From Prosapia bicincta (taxonomy: Eukaryota > Arthropoda > Insecta > Hemiptera > Cercopidae), in the NCBI GenBank assembly GCA_036971475.1, contig JBAIZL010000001.1, positions 280,548,425 through 280,612,424 on the forward strand: a stretch of DNA of 64,000 nucleotides. The letters are read 5' to 3'. The notes beneath the pieces were generated by a model that made no database searches, had not been told where the DNA came from, and saw only the letters and a list, made by a program, of their open reading frames with translations. A program made the translations under genes and the position numbers. Within the stretch, counting starts at the first letter, position 1, and every line of letters starts with the position of its first letter. Below, piece by piece: positions 1 to 9,489 of this stretch.

Positions 1-396
1 GCTTTGTGTACCATGTTTGTGATAATAGGTGTGTCTAATTGTGAGAAAACTGAACGTACCGGGTCTTTGTAAAATGTTTAGTATAAGAGATGATCAGTAT
101 TAAACTTACCGATTGCGTAAACAAACTTTAAATAGATTTGTTAACTGCCTGGCTTTTGTATATTAGCATAAAATTGTATTCCACATTTAATTGCTACTGA
201 ACGATCGTAGAATTGAACCGTATACTTACCCAGAAATAACTGTAAACTTTAAAACTGGTCCAAGCACAGGAAGTATGAATGGAAACAGTAATACGAGAGG
301 AACATTTTTGAATAGTTTAACGTAGATATATACCTCAAACAGACTCACACTATCATTAAAAGTCCGCTATCTCAATTGTTATGGGTTACTGATTCT
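1..396 (-). repeat. Copy A of a ~395-bp inverted duplicate block containing a splice donor
   Basis: Read on the minus strand, this block matches 28739-29135 (plus strand) along nearly its whole length, with scattered substitutions and small indels. Both copies contain an ATG followed about 76 nt later by TCTGG|GTAAGT, a consensus 5' splice site (here at 229-224). In this copy the ATG is at 305 and a 1-nt deletion relative to copy B shifts the frame into an early stop, so the putative exon looks broken here. Similarity continues about 200 bp past the donor, so this is a segmental copy or interspersed repeat rather than coding conservation alone. The block runs off the window edge, so its true length is unknown. 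Confidence 0.75.
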
Positions 397-504
397 GTAA
401 TAAGAAGAACGGACAGTGGCAAAACCCACCAACGGTAAGGAAATTCGTGAACTTTGTAATAATAAGAGAGATAGAAGTAAAGGGACGAAAGCTCTTAAAA
501 TAGA

Positions 505-601
505 AAGAGAGAGAGAGATAAAGAGAGATAGAAGGGGGCGAGAGAGACAGAAAGAGAGAGAAGGGGGAGAGAGAGGAGAGAAGGGGGGGGAGAGAGAGAA
601 A
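505..601. repeat. (GA)n-rich purine tract
   Basis: Imperfect GA/GGGA-rich simple sequence. Open frames read through it are low-complexity translations, not genes. Confidence 0.85.
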
Positions 602-965
602 TAAATAGATAGGAGGAGAAATCTAAAATACTTTCCCAGATTTTTTTTACTGGTCACAGTAAATGTAGTCTCAGGGCAATAATTTAAGGATACATTTTAA
701 CTAACGGAGTAGATTATACCTTAGCTTGATTCCATATTTACCTTCATTAATGAAAATATTTTAATAATGTTCAATTTTTTAATATTACAATATCAATATA
801 ATTAAATAAAGAGATTGTTTTAAATGTATTCTTTTATTTATCTGAGCTTGGATAAACTCAGAAGAACGATTATGAGTCTTATAAATGGATGCTTACGAGA
901 AAATAGAACACCATAATAATGAAAACGTGATACATGAAAACAATATGCAAACAGAAAGGAAACAG

Positions 966-968
<3 letters not shown>
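602..968. other. Non-coding AT-rich spacer
   Basis: No supported coding, RNA or element signal seen between the purine tract and the (TA)n array. Confidence 0.5.

Positions 969-1036
<68 letters not shown>
969..1036. repeat. (TA)n microsatellite abutting the retrotransposon 3' end
   Basis: About 34 TA units. It runs directly into the left copy of the target-site duplication of the non-LTR element; the right flank has only a short TATATA remnant. Confidence 0.95.
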
Positions 1037-1038
<2 letters not shown>

Positions 1039-1146
1039 TTTATTATTATTATTATTATTATTACTAAAACTCGGAGGGACCTTATCGGTGTAGAGCACTT
1101 AGCTGTAGCCTTTGTACTCTCTTCCCATCCCTACCACAGGACTAGC

Positions 1147-4100
1147 TTAGTGGATACCTACCTCTTTGCAGAAATCAAGTACCCACCTGATGCTAGATCT
1201 TCTGATATCCTCTGGTGTAAATACCTGCCAGCCAAACCACTTTCTCCTTGCAGCTCCCAAAGCAGGACACTCACAGAGTACGTGGATTGGGCTTTCCTCT
1301 TGGTCCTCGTCGCATCTCTTGCACACAGGGGACCTAGATTTTCCAATTTTGTATTGGAACCCCCTCAGATTCCCATGGCCTGTAACCAGCTCTACAGTAG
1401 CTCTGAGTTGATCTCTACTTAAGGAGAGTATTTCTTTGCCCCACACATCTCCTGAGTAACCCCACAGTACCTTGGATTCGTTACACCCCAAGGTTACATT
1501 CCATTCTTCCCTGCACAACCTGTCTATATGTGCCGTGATCCTCTTGCGCCCCTCCCGAGGCGGCATGCCCACTGCCCTCAGCAACGGTCCTTGGGTTATA
1601 CACCCTTGTTTTACTAAGGCATCAGCTCTCTCATTCCCTATCCAGCCAGAATGTCCTGGAATCCAGGTTAGGTTGAGTGAATTATGCTTACTCAGCTCTG
1701 CTAGAGAAGCCATAGTCTCAGCCACCAACCTAGAGCCGGTACTAGCCTTTCCTAAAGCCTTCAGAGCTGCCTGACTGTCCGAGCAAATCCAGATGGTCTT
1801 GCCTCTCCTGCCAGACCCTATTATTTCCTCAGCACATAGTTTGATCGCGAGCACCTCCCCCTGGAAGACAGAGTTGTAGTCCTCCAGGCGGTGACAAAAT
1901 CTGTCTTGGTGTCTCGGTCCACTAAATCCTGCTCCCACTCCTTCCTTCATCTTGGACCCATCGGTGAACCAGATTTCACCATGTCTGGGTCTATACTCCG
2001 CCCATGCCTCTCTTGCAGGAATAAGGATTTTGTAGTTTCCTTTTTCCCTTTTAAGAGACAGTATCTTATCCTTAGGTTCTATCCAGAGCTCCTTCAGTGA
2101 ATCCCCAAATAGCTGTTTATGAAGTTTGCTACTTGTCTTCCACTGCCCAGTACAGCTTAGCCGGTTTGCAGTTTTCATTGCCTCCATCCTAATTTGAAGA
2201 CTCAAGGATGGAAAGCCCAACATAACCCTCATGGCCGCACATGGTGTGCTTCTCCTTGTAGCAGTTATGCCTCTAAGGAAGAGCCCCTGCGCGCGGTCCA
2301 GCATTCTTTTACTTGTTTCTTTCTGTACCCTGTCCCACCAGACGATAGAGGCAAAGACCAACCTCGGCACCACAATGGCGGAATAAATCCAGTTCATTTG
2401 ACGTGGACTCAAACCCCATCTCGTGCCTATTGCTCCTCTGGATTGCCAGAACGTAGATATGGCTTTTTTGCACTTAACCTCCAAATGCTCACGCCAGAGT
2501 AGCTTCCTATCCAGAATAACTCCCAGATATTTAGCACTCTCAACGTAGCTTATTTTAGTATTACCAACTTCCATCATCTCCAGCGATTTAGTTTTATATC
2601 GCCTAGTGAAGATGAGTGCCACAGATTTCTCTCCTTGAATGCATAGTGCATTCTCCCTGCACCATGCTTCTGTTACCTTGAGTGCCTCTTGAAGCAGGTC
2701 TTTGAGGACCTCTTCAAATGGTCCCCTAACAAGGATAGCTATGTCATCCGCATTTCCTACCACCTTGACACCCATTCCACTGAGTGTCCTTAGTAGGCCG
2801 TCCACGACAAGGCTCCACAGCAAAGGGGATAACACTCCACCCTGCGGGCAGCCCTCCGAGACCATCCCATTTATCGTGCACCCCATCCAGGATGCAGTGC
2901 TTATCCGGTTTTCCAAGGAACTCATAATCCAATTTATAATTCCATCAGAAATCCCATGATCCATAGCTGCTCTCTTGATGGCCATTCTAGAGGTACTATT
3001 GAAAGCCCCCTCCACATCAAGAAAAGCCCCAATACATATTCCCTTGTTGTTGATCTGACCCTTAATAAAGTCTCCGACCGACAACAGCGCAGTCTCCACT
3101 GACCTACCAGTTCGGTAGGCGTGTTGGTCCTGATGAAGCGGATACTGCTTCAAAGGTCCCTCCTTCAAATAGTAGTCCACCAGCCTTTCCAATGTCTTTA
3201 ACAAGAAAGATGTGAGGCTGATAGGTCTGAAGTCCTTTACCTCTGTGTAACCTTTCCTCCCCGGTTTGGGGATAAAGATAACCTTCGTTTTGAGCCACTG
3301 CCCAGGCGTGTAACCCAAGGCAACACAGCCTCTGAGTAATCCTGTCAGTGGCCCTATTATTTCCTCCAAGCAATTTTGTAATAGTGCTGGAGTAATGTTA
3401 TCTAATCCAGGCGCTTTAAAAGGCTGAAAAGACAGAATCGCCTCTCTCACCTTATGCGCTGAGATCACCTGCCCAGCAATATTCCAGTCCGCCCTTAGCC
3501 CAGTATGTCGGAGGTTTTGAGCACCGTCCCCTACCGGTCTAATATCGGGAAAACGGTTCCTCATAAGCAGACGCAGTGTTTCCTCCGGGGTGTCAGTAAA
3601 GCTACCATCAGTCTTCTTGACAAACTTAAGCTCTCCCCTCGGTCCACCTGCTAACACCTTAAACAGTCTAGCAGTGTCACTCAGTGTGCTTGTCTCTGAG
3701 CACCACTTTTCCCAAGAAGCACGTTTAAACTCTTTAATAAGATTTTTATAGAGACCCTGGCTGTCTTTATATGCGTGCCAGGTCTCCGCCGTTTTCTTCT
3801 TCTTTGCCCTATTAAAGAGCCTTCTAGTCTCTTTCCGTCTTGCCTCTAACTCGCTGTTCCACTCAAGCTTACCACGCCCAGTGTTTATCCGCGAGAGAGG
3901 GCAATTTTCCTCAAACGACGTGGAAATTGCAGTCCTGATGTAGGCCTCAGTATTTTCCAGTTCGTTTGATGTACCATATCTACCACGAAAGTCAGACATC
4001 CGCCTCCTCACCGAGGACTTAAAACCTTCCCAGTTTGTCCTTCTCAGGTTCCTAAACCACACCACATGGGGAACAACTCCCCTCATCGTAGCAGTGATGA

Positions 4101-5583
4101 TCCGGTGATCAGACATGGAGGACTCATCCGAAACCTGCCAGTCATGCACCCACCTTACCATTTGTCTATTACAGAAGGTGATATCTAGAACCTCCCTTCT
4201 GTTTGAAGTGACAAATGTTGGCTCGGCACCTGTGTTTAAAACCACAAGGTTTTCTTCAATCAAGAAGGCTAGGAGCTCCTCACCTCGCTCATTTGTGTCT
4301 GTGCTGCCCCACACCTCATTATGAGCATTGGCATCACAGCCCACTAAGATTCCTATATTCTTCTCCCTGCAGTACCGAACTAACTTACGTAATTCTGCAG
4401 GGGGCGATTCTCTATTGTGGGCGCAGTAAGTGGAGGCCACGATGAACTCCCTGCTCCCACTTACCTCGCCCTTGCCTCGAATTCTAACCACCGCAAGGTC
4501 TTTAGTTGAGAATTCTTGAATCAGCGTGGCTTCTAGTCCTCTGACTATCACACATGCTCTGTGCCCCTCATGTTCCCCACTTGCGTAGGTGCGCCCAGCT
4601 GCAGTCAAACCCCTTATACGGTTCCCGACTAGCCACGGTTCTTGCACCAGCGCAAGCGCTGGTAATGTGTGCCTCACATTTAAGCACCTGGTTAGGACCA
4701 CCGAGGCGCTTTTACTGTGATGCAAGTTGATTTGCAGGATCATTGCTCGAGGGTCAGCCATCTCCAACTGACCCCTACGCCTTCTCCTGATTCTCTCTCT
4801 CTCGCCCTTCTCTTCCAGGTCCTTAGAGTTCCACTTAAAAGTGACCTCTGCAGTCCTCAGGAAGGCTTTCCCATCTCTTGCCTTTAATAATCTGGCCGAT
4901 GCCTCTTCCAATCCTAGGCAGAGGAGGCTTGCAGGTCCCCGCTCAATGCACTGTAGGATCTTCCACTTCGAAGTGTCAATTTCTGGGTTTTGCATCCCGA
5001 TGAACTTGACCAGCTGAGTGGCCTCCCTTTTTGGTGGTGGTACTAGCACCGTCACTTTCACCCTTTTGATCAGTTCATCAGGCAGTACTAGCCTTGCCCG
5101 AGTCCCGTCCTCGAGCTTAACTGACGGTACCACTTCTCTCAGCCATTTTGCCGATTCCTCCTCAGCACAAATAAATGCTGCGACTCCATCCCTTAGGTGA
5201 GTGTCTCTGAACCGCGGAACAAAACCTCCACTAGGAGTGTCCAGAATCCGGTCCATGACGTTACCCCTAAGGTGGTCGAACGTCACCATCTCCATCCTCA
5301 CGCCTACACTATCCCCAAAGGTCACAAGAACCCTCGGAAGGTTGGCGGAGATCGCCGAGAAAGACGGCCCTCCCGACCAAGCAGGCCTAGACCTCTTGAC
5401 CTCCGACTCTGGAGTAGGATTAGAAGTACTCCTTTCCTTCCTTTTCCTCTCTCTCTTTTGTCGTACTACAGTCCTACCTGATCCAATGGCTTCCGGGACG
5501 ACAGGGCGGGTTCTAGCCCCAGCCTCCGTCAAACCCTTCCGCGGCCCGGATCGGTGTTTCCTCAAAAGGGGTGGCGGTGGTTC
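1147..5583 (-). CDS. Fused ORF1-ORF2 polyprotein: DUF4780-like region, APE endonuclease, reverse transcriptase, RNase H, zinc knuckle
   Basis: About 1,478 codons are open after an in-frame TGA at 5586-5584. Numbering residues from the TTG at 5565: residues ~75-250 resemble the DUF4780 region of insect retrotransposon ORF1 proteins. An APE endonuclease spans ~276-490 (QEPW with Glu309, GCDANAH with Asp411, SDHR with Asp486/His487). A reverse transcriptase spans ~700-1020 (motif A Asp850, motif C NADD at 938-941). RNase H spans ~1195-1320 with Asp1202, Glu1237, Asp1263 and Asp1315 all present. A CCHC-like knuckle lies at 1415-1433. The endonuclease follows Met269 with no intervening stop, so ORF1-like and ORF2-like parts share one frame. 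The usual aromatic first residue of the YXDD box is Asn here, one base away from Tyr. No ATG opens the frame after the TGA, so translation may start upstream and read through, or the copy may be mutated. Confidence 0.9.
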   Translation of the reverse strand, partial: EPPPPLLRKHRSGPRKGLTEAGARTRPVVPEAIGSGRTVVRQKRERKRKERSTSNPTPESEVKRSRPAWSGGPSFSAISANLPRVLVTFGDSVGVRMEMVTFDHLRGNVMDRILDTPSGGFVPRFRDTHLRDGVAAFICAEEESAKWLREVVPSVKLEDGTRARLVLPDELIKRVKVTVLVPPPKREATQLVKFIGMQNPEIDTSKWKILQCIERGPASLLCLGLEEASARLLKARDGKAFLRTAEVTFKWNSKDLEEKGERERIRRRRRGQLEMADPRAMILQINLHHSKSASVVLTRCLNVRHTLPALALVQEPWLVGNRIRGLTAAGRTYASGEHEGHRACVIVRGLEATLIQEFSTKDLAVVRIRGKGEVSGSREFIVASTYCAHNRESPPAELRKLVRYCREKNIGILVGCDANAHNEVWGSTDTNERGEELLAFLIEENLVVLNTGAEPTFVTSNRREVLDITFCNRQMVRWVHDWQVSDESSMSDHRIITATMRGVVPHVVWFRNLRRTNWEGFKSSVRRRMSDFRGRYGTSNELENTEAYIRTAISTSFEENCPLSRINTGRGKLEWNSELEARRKETRRLFNRAKKKKTAETWHAYKDSQGLYKNLIKEFKRASWEKWCSETSTLSDTARLFKVLAGGPRGELKFVKKTDGSFTDTPEETLRLLMRNRFPDIRPVGDGAQNLRHTGLRADWNIAGQVISAHKVREAILSFQPFKAPGLDNITPALLQNCLEEIIGPLTGLLRGCVALGYTPGQWLKTKVIFIPKPGRKGYTEVKDFRPISLTSFLLKTLERLVDYYLKEGPLKQYPLHQDQHAYRTGRSVETALLSVGDFIKGQINNKGICIGAFLDVEGAFNSTSRMAIKRAAMDHGISDGIINWIMSSLENRISTASWMGCTINGMVSEGCPQGGVLSPLLWSLVVDGLLRTLSGMGVKVVGNADDIAILVRGPFEEVLKDLLQEALKVTEAWCRENALCIQGEKSVALIFTRRYKTKSLEMMEVGNTKISYVESAKYLGVILDRKLLWREHLEVKCKKAISTFWQSRGAIGTRWGLSPRQMNWIYSAIVVPRLVFASIVWWDRVQKETSKRMLDRAQGLFLRGITATRRSTPCAAMRVMLGFPSLSLQIRMEAMKTANRLSCTGQWKTSSKLHKQLFGDSLKELWIEPKDKILSLKREKGNYKILIPAREAWAEYRPRHGEIWFTDGSKMKEGVGAGFSGPRHQDRFCHRLEDYNSVFQGEVLAIKLCAEEIIGSGRRGKTIWICSDSQAALKALGKASTGSRLVAETMASLAELSKHNSLNLTWIPGHSGWIGNERADALVKQGCITQGPLLRAVGMPPREGRKRITAHIDRLCREEWNVTLGCNESKVLWGYSGDVWGKEILSLSRDQLRATVELVTGHGNLRGFQYKIGKSRSPVCKRCDEDQEESPIHVLCECPALGAARRKWFGWQVFTPEDIRRSSIRWVLDFCKEVGIH

Positions 5584-5661
5584 TCAGCCCTCCGCCTCCG
5601 CCTTCTTTGCTTCCTCAAGGTAGGAAAGCCAGAGTGCTTTCCTCCTTTGTGCACCACTCAT
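5584..5661 (-). CDS. Short 25-codon frame in phase with the polyprotein, ended by TGA
   Basis: It opens at ATG 5661 and ends at TGA 5586-5584. The same phase then continues directly into the polyprotein frame, so only this one stop separates the two. It may be the true N-terminus interrupted by a nonsense mutation, a programmed stop, or a leader frame. The peptide is short, basic and alanine-rich with no recognised domain. Its ATG overlaps the stop of the preceding 42-codon frame as ATGA. Confidence 0.5.
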   Translation of the reverse strand: MSGAQRRKALWLSYLEEAKKAEAEG

Positions 5662-5786
5662 CTTCCTGTTGCCTTCGCAGCTGGATTTCCATCTGTTTCT
5701 ACGGGGGCCGAAGCCACCTCCATAGGAACAGATTTGTCGGTAGGTTCTAAGCCCTGACCAGTTAAATTTATTTTTTTCTCTGCCAT
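5658..5786 (-). CDS. 42-codon leader frame overlapping the next by ATGA
   Basis: It opens at ATG 5786 and ends at TGA 5660-5658, sharing four bases with the ATG at 5661. The composition (Glu/Pro/Ala/Val-rich, polar) is more protein-like than the other frames of the leader. It could be the original start of ORF1, separated from the rest by a one-base deletion, or a separate leader peptide whose overlap permits reinitiation. Comparison with sister copies would decide. Confidence 0.4.
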   Translation of the reverse strand: MAEKKINLTGQGLEPTDKSVPMEVASAPVETDGNPAAKATGR

Positions 5787-6239
5787 ATGTGTTCCCACGA
5801 GCAGCTAGGGAAATAAAGGTCCGCCGCCGCAGAGCCCCGCTTACGGCGGTAAGGCGACTTAAGTACTCAGGGGTGGCGCCAGGTGCCCCTGAGGCTCCGT
5901 TAAAGACCCTCCTTACCCTGAGGGCCACGAATCTACATCGGCACGGATCGCATAACACCTTCAGATCGGGGGTGTAAGTGCCCATCCAGACAACCAACCT
6001 GGATGAGGGGTGATTCTTGGTTGCCGCCCGCAAGGGAAGGGCAGGGCGAGAGCCGGGCAGATAACAACCCTTCAGGTGCTAGGACTGGCCCCTTTTTTTG
6101 AGCCGCCTTCATGCACTCACACAAATGCCTGGACTTCCCGTTTATAGGGAACCACATACGTACAGCTCCGCTCCACCCGTCCCCCACGCCCGGATTAAGC
6201 CTCTCCACCACGTCAAGGTCATGCAGCCCATAGGAGAGG
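5787..6239 (-). other. 5' untranslated leader of the non-LTR element
   Basis: A GC-rich stretch between the target-site duplication and the first plausible ATG. Such elements normally carry an internal promoter in this region; I recognise no specific promoter box. Confidence 0.5.
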
Positions 6240-6356
6240 ATATATAAGTTATGTGAATGAACAATGTAAACGTAACTGATATATAATGCTTACTAGAGCA
6301 GGTTCCTGCTTACGCAGGCTTTGTTTTGTGCAGCTGGTAAAATAGCTTTAGCTTCA

Positions 6357-6407
6357 TTGTGTGTGTGTATGTGTGTGTATTGTGTGTGTGTGTGTGTGTG
6401 TGTGTGT
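6357..6407. repeat. (GT)n microsatellite
   Basis: Imperfect (GT)n with two TAT/ATT interruptions. Confidence 0.9.
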
Positions 6408-6985
6408 TAATATTAAAATTGTAGACTTAATAAATAGACATATGCATTATTACCAGGAAACCAGATAGGCAGGTTACTTGTATTTACTGGTTTCATAAAA
6501 CTTAATAACATAAATCCTGTAAAATAATATAAACTAAAATAATAATAAATTTAAATGTAAAATGAAAAAAATTATATTTTCCAATTAGCTATGTTTTCAT
6601 TTAAGATAAAATAAATTAACTAGGTATCCAATTGTAGTCTTTAATTGTATCCAATTGTAGTCAAAAGTGTCACAAAGATTCCACTACCCCGAAAGGAACG
6701 TAAAAGGCTTATAGGAGGCTAATTGGTTTTTGTAACAAATTCAGGGATTGATTCCCCTGTGAGGTTTTTTCCTTGCGATACAGGTCTCGAACCAGGGTTT
6801 GTCAAGGGATAAACCATTACTTTCTTGCGGACGAGAAAAAGTCATCGAGGTGAGGATTGTAGAGGAGTTACCCGGAGGTCGTCGAGGATATGGCAGAGTG
6901 AGGTAATGTCTTCAGATGACGTAATAATCAGAAACATGGGTCATATCGTAAGGAGACAAGAGCAAGACTAACGCTGCATAAATGG
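6408..6985. other. Non-coding AT-rich spacer
   Basis: No gene recognised. A perfect tRNA B-box-like string (minus strand, near 6779-6800) has no matching A box or cloverleaf. Confidence 0.5.
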
Positions 6986-6989
6986 ACGC

Positions 6990-7240
6990 TCTTAGGAGAG
7001 AAATCTCTAGACGAGAATATAGGACTAATGACAACTTTAGAGACAAAAATAGATAGAAAAAAAGGAGACAGTTGTAGAGGGAAGTAAGAGAAAACAGCTG
7101 ATATGGTTCTGACATGTAAAGAGGATATCGAAGGAAAGATTACCGAGAGTTGCTTTGGAACAGATGCCACTGGAGAGTAGAAGGATCGAAAAACCCTGAC
7201 TACTATGGGGCGAAACCATCAATAAATCTATAAGTAAAAG
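6990..7240 (+). pseudogene. LINE reverse transcriptase C-terminus, relic
   Basis: In the frame starting near 7073 the translation shows the pattern that ends many arthropod non-LTR endonuclease/reverse-transcriptase proteins: a KRKQLIWF segment, H-V-K-R, RLPRVALEQMP, ESRR and a final LLWGETINKS. Two in-frame TGA codons interrupt it, each one base from the residue expected there (Gly after WF, Arg after KP). Upstream similarity fades in shifted frames. It is a decayed 3' fragment of an element unrelated to the one at 1040-6239, and related in type to the fragment at 16830-17280. Confidence 0.7.
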
Positions 7241-7297
7241 TTATCTATCGGTGGAGTTTAGACTTCATACAGCGAGGATAGATGCTATAAAACCGAC

Positions 7298-7398
<101 letters not shown>

Positions 7399-7399
7399 G

Positions 7400-8470
7400 T
7401 AACGTATATGCTTAAAAGAAAAAAACAACACGTCTCAAAGATGTTCGTAAACGTTCATTTTACTGCATTATCAAGACCAAGTTAACCCATTGGAAGACAT
7501 CACAATATAGCCTACTTGTATTCAATATTCTTGTATTTTTGTATTCAATATTGTAGTATTTTTGTATTTAATATTCTTGTATTAACTATACTTGTATTCC
7601 TAAATAGGTTAAACAGTTAATGGTAAATCCTAACTGAATATAACATTTTCAAATTTCTAAAATTTCGTTTTTCTTACTACTTTCGTTTTTTGTTTATTAA
7701 CTATTTTCCTGCTTCAACGTACCTAAATGTACTCGAGGTAATAGAGCACTATGATATTTCTTTCATTATAAAATTAATCCGAGTTACCACTGACTATCAT
7801 CTTGATTCAATAAACTATAATTTATGTATATTTTTAAACACGCCCTAAACTATTTTGTGAAAGTTAAAAATTATTATTCATGATCGTAGAGGTCAGTAAA
7901 GGTTTCATGATACCAATTTTGTTTCCCGTGTATAAAGTGGAGCAGCGGCCCATTTTATGCAAATTCGTAAATAACCTCTAAAAACTACCCCCCGGGCGTC
8001 TCCTACAACAATGCAGACGTCTGCTTTAAGCGCGTAACTTTTACCGATCGATCATTCAAGGAACAAAGCACAGTATCTCTTGTGCAACCACTGTATTGCT
8101 AAAGCACCATTCATGCGAGGCTTTTCCCTCTACGAATAGCCCTTCTGAAACAGCCGTTTGTGATATGTGCTTTGTATTCAGAGTTTTCAACAGATATCCT
8201 CTGAAATTAACAATTAGTTTAATTACAAATATAACTAAATTGTGAAATAATTAAAAGCGATTATAATAAAATTTAATTTATTTAAAACATTTTTGATAAA
8301 GTTTTCGACGTATATAAAGTAATTATAAATACCTAGCGTTAGTCGGCGTCGTTGCTGGGCCTGAAATTTTAATTTAACCATGGAAGATGGATTTTTTAAA
8401 ACATTTTCTAATTAGAAAGCAAATCAAACATAAAAATTATTATATATCATTTACTGCAATGATAGAGAAA
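7400..8470. other. Non-coding AT-rich spacer
   Basis: No domain, RNA or element boundary recognised. It includes a small GC-richer patch near 7990-8050. Confidence 0.4.
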
Positions 8471-8474
8471 AGAC

Positions 8475-8850
8475 AATGTTTTTCTTCATTTCATTAGGCG
8501 TATAAACATCCAAATTTTAGGTGTCCCAACACTTGAGCACACAACATATAATTGTCCGTGAGAAAAGCTCGAATGTACCAATATGCATAAAGCAATGATC
8601 AATGATTGTCCTTTGTTCATGGTTATTGCGAATGCAAGACGCAAAGAAAATTATAACCGTTAGAAACCGAGGGGTAAATCGGATGAAATCATCGGTATTA
8701 GTGGATTTAAACCCATCTCTCCTTTGAGCTTGTTACTTATGATTTCTAACTCGATCAAGTTGTGTCCGTTTTTTAAATGTCAGTCTGGTTCCGCATGAAT
8801 ATCTTTGATGAATTCTAATTTCGCAAGAATAAATTCTGCGATCCTTTAAT
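8475..8850 (-). pseudogene. Helitron Pif1-like helicase C-terminus, relic
   Basis: Minus-strand translation in pieces gives the signature C-terminal helicase motifs of Helitron Rep/helicase proteins: an F-A-I-T-M-N-K-G-Q block (normally AMTINKAQGQS) near 8625, then FSHGQLYVVCSSVGTPK near 8540. Further upstream are pieces resembling the CNGTRL and FIPR..L segments. Several frameshifts break it and no Rep domain is present. The motif order is correct for a minus-strand Helitron. It is a dead fragment, probably linked to the tandem ~170-bp repeats that follow. Confidence 0.75.
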
Positions 8851-8959
8851 GTCAATATTAAAACAAATAACAATGTATTTTTTTACAATATGCTTAAAAA
8901 ATTTAAAATATATAGGTAACGCTATTATAGTTACATAATTTACCAATAAACCTATAGAA

Positions 8960-9487
8960 GGCTATACAATTAACTATCCTAAGTCACTGGGGTGGAGCCC
9001 TCTGGATGTACCTGCACCAAATTTTATAAACAACATTCTGGGAATATGCTTAACAACCTTTCCAAATTATAATAACTTCTGTTCAGTGATAGGCGTCCAT
9101 TAGATACATACTTACACATATACATACATACATCGGTTTTTGAACCCTCTTAAGCCTCCGGGGTGGAGTCCTGTGGATGGATCTGCACCAAACATCACAC
9201 GAACCATCCTAAAAATATTTTAAACAATATCTCCAAATTTCATTAACTTCAGTTTAGATCTTTAGGTGCCCATAAGATACGTACAGACAAACATTACTAA
9301 TTGAACCATCCTAAGACTCTAGGTCGTGCCCTGTGGATAGATCTACACCAAACGTCACACGCACAATTCTAGAAGGACAGTAAACAAGCCCATCAAATTT
9401 CATCAACTTCTGTTCAGTGTTTTATGCGTCTATAATCTATAACATACATACACACACACAAACATTCATTTTTATAGATATAGATTA
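8960..9487. repeat. Three diverged copies of a ~170-bp tandem repeat
   Basis: Copies at about 8960-9140, 9140-9302 and 9302-9487 each contain the order: CCTAAG, a GTGGAT(G/A)GATCT-type block, ACACCAAA, TCCAAATTTCATTAACTTC-like, GTTCAGT, then a CATACATA-type run. Copies are about 70-80% alike by eye. Position next to the helicase relic suggests a Helitron-borne minisatellite, but a separate repeat family is possible. Confidence 0.8.
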
Positions 9488-9489
9488 TG

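Larger units (their letters stand above)
1040..6239 (-). mobile_element. Full-length non-LTR retrotransposon with target-site duplication
   Basis: The element reads on the minus strand. Its 3' end, at the left, is a short (TAA)n tail (plus-strand TTATTATT... at 1040-1063), as in I-type elements. A 10-bp duplication, ATATATAAGT, lies at 1030-1039 and again at 6240-6249, fixing both ends and giving about 5.2 kb. The GC content is clearly higher than the flanks. It holds one long frame with endonuclease, reverse transcriptase and RNase H domains and a ~450-nt leader. The RNase H domain and TAA tail suggest the I/R1/LOA side of the non-LTR tree; clade assignment needs a phylogeny. A complete insertion with intact duplication suggests fairly recent arrival. 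Confidence 0.93.

Noticed and set aside
379..657. 92-codon minus frame rich in Ser/Leu
   Set aside because: Low-complexity translation of a GA-rich tract.
5933..6211. 92-codon minus frame in the retrotransposon leader
   Set aside because: Alternate frame of the 5' untranslated region with no domain.
6779..6800. Perfect tRNA B-box string on the minus strand
   Set aside because: No A box, acceptor stem or cloverleaf around it.
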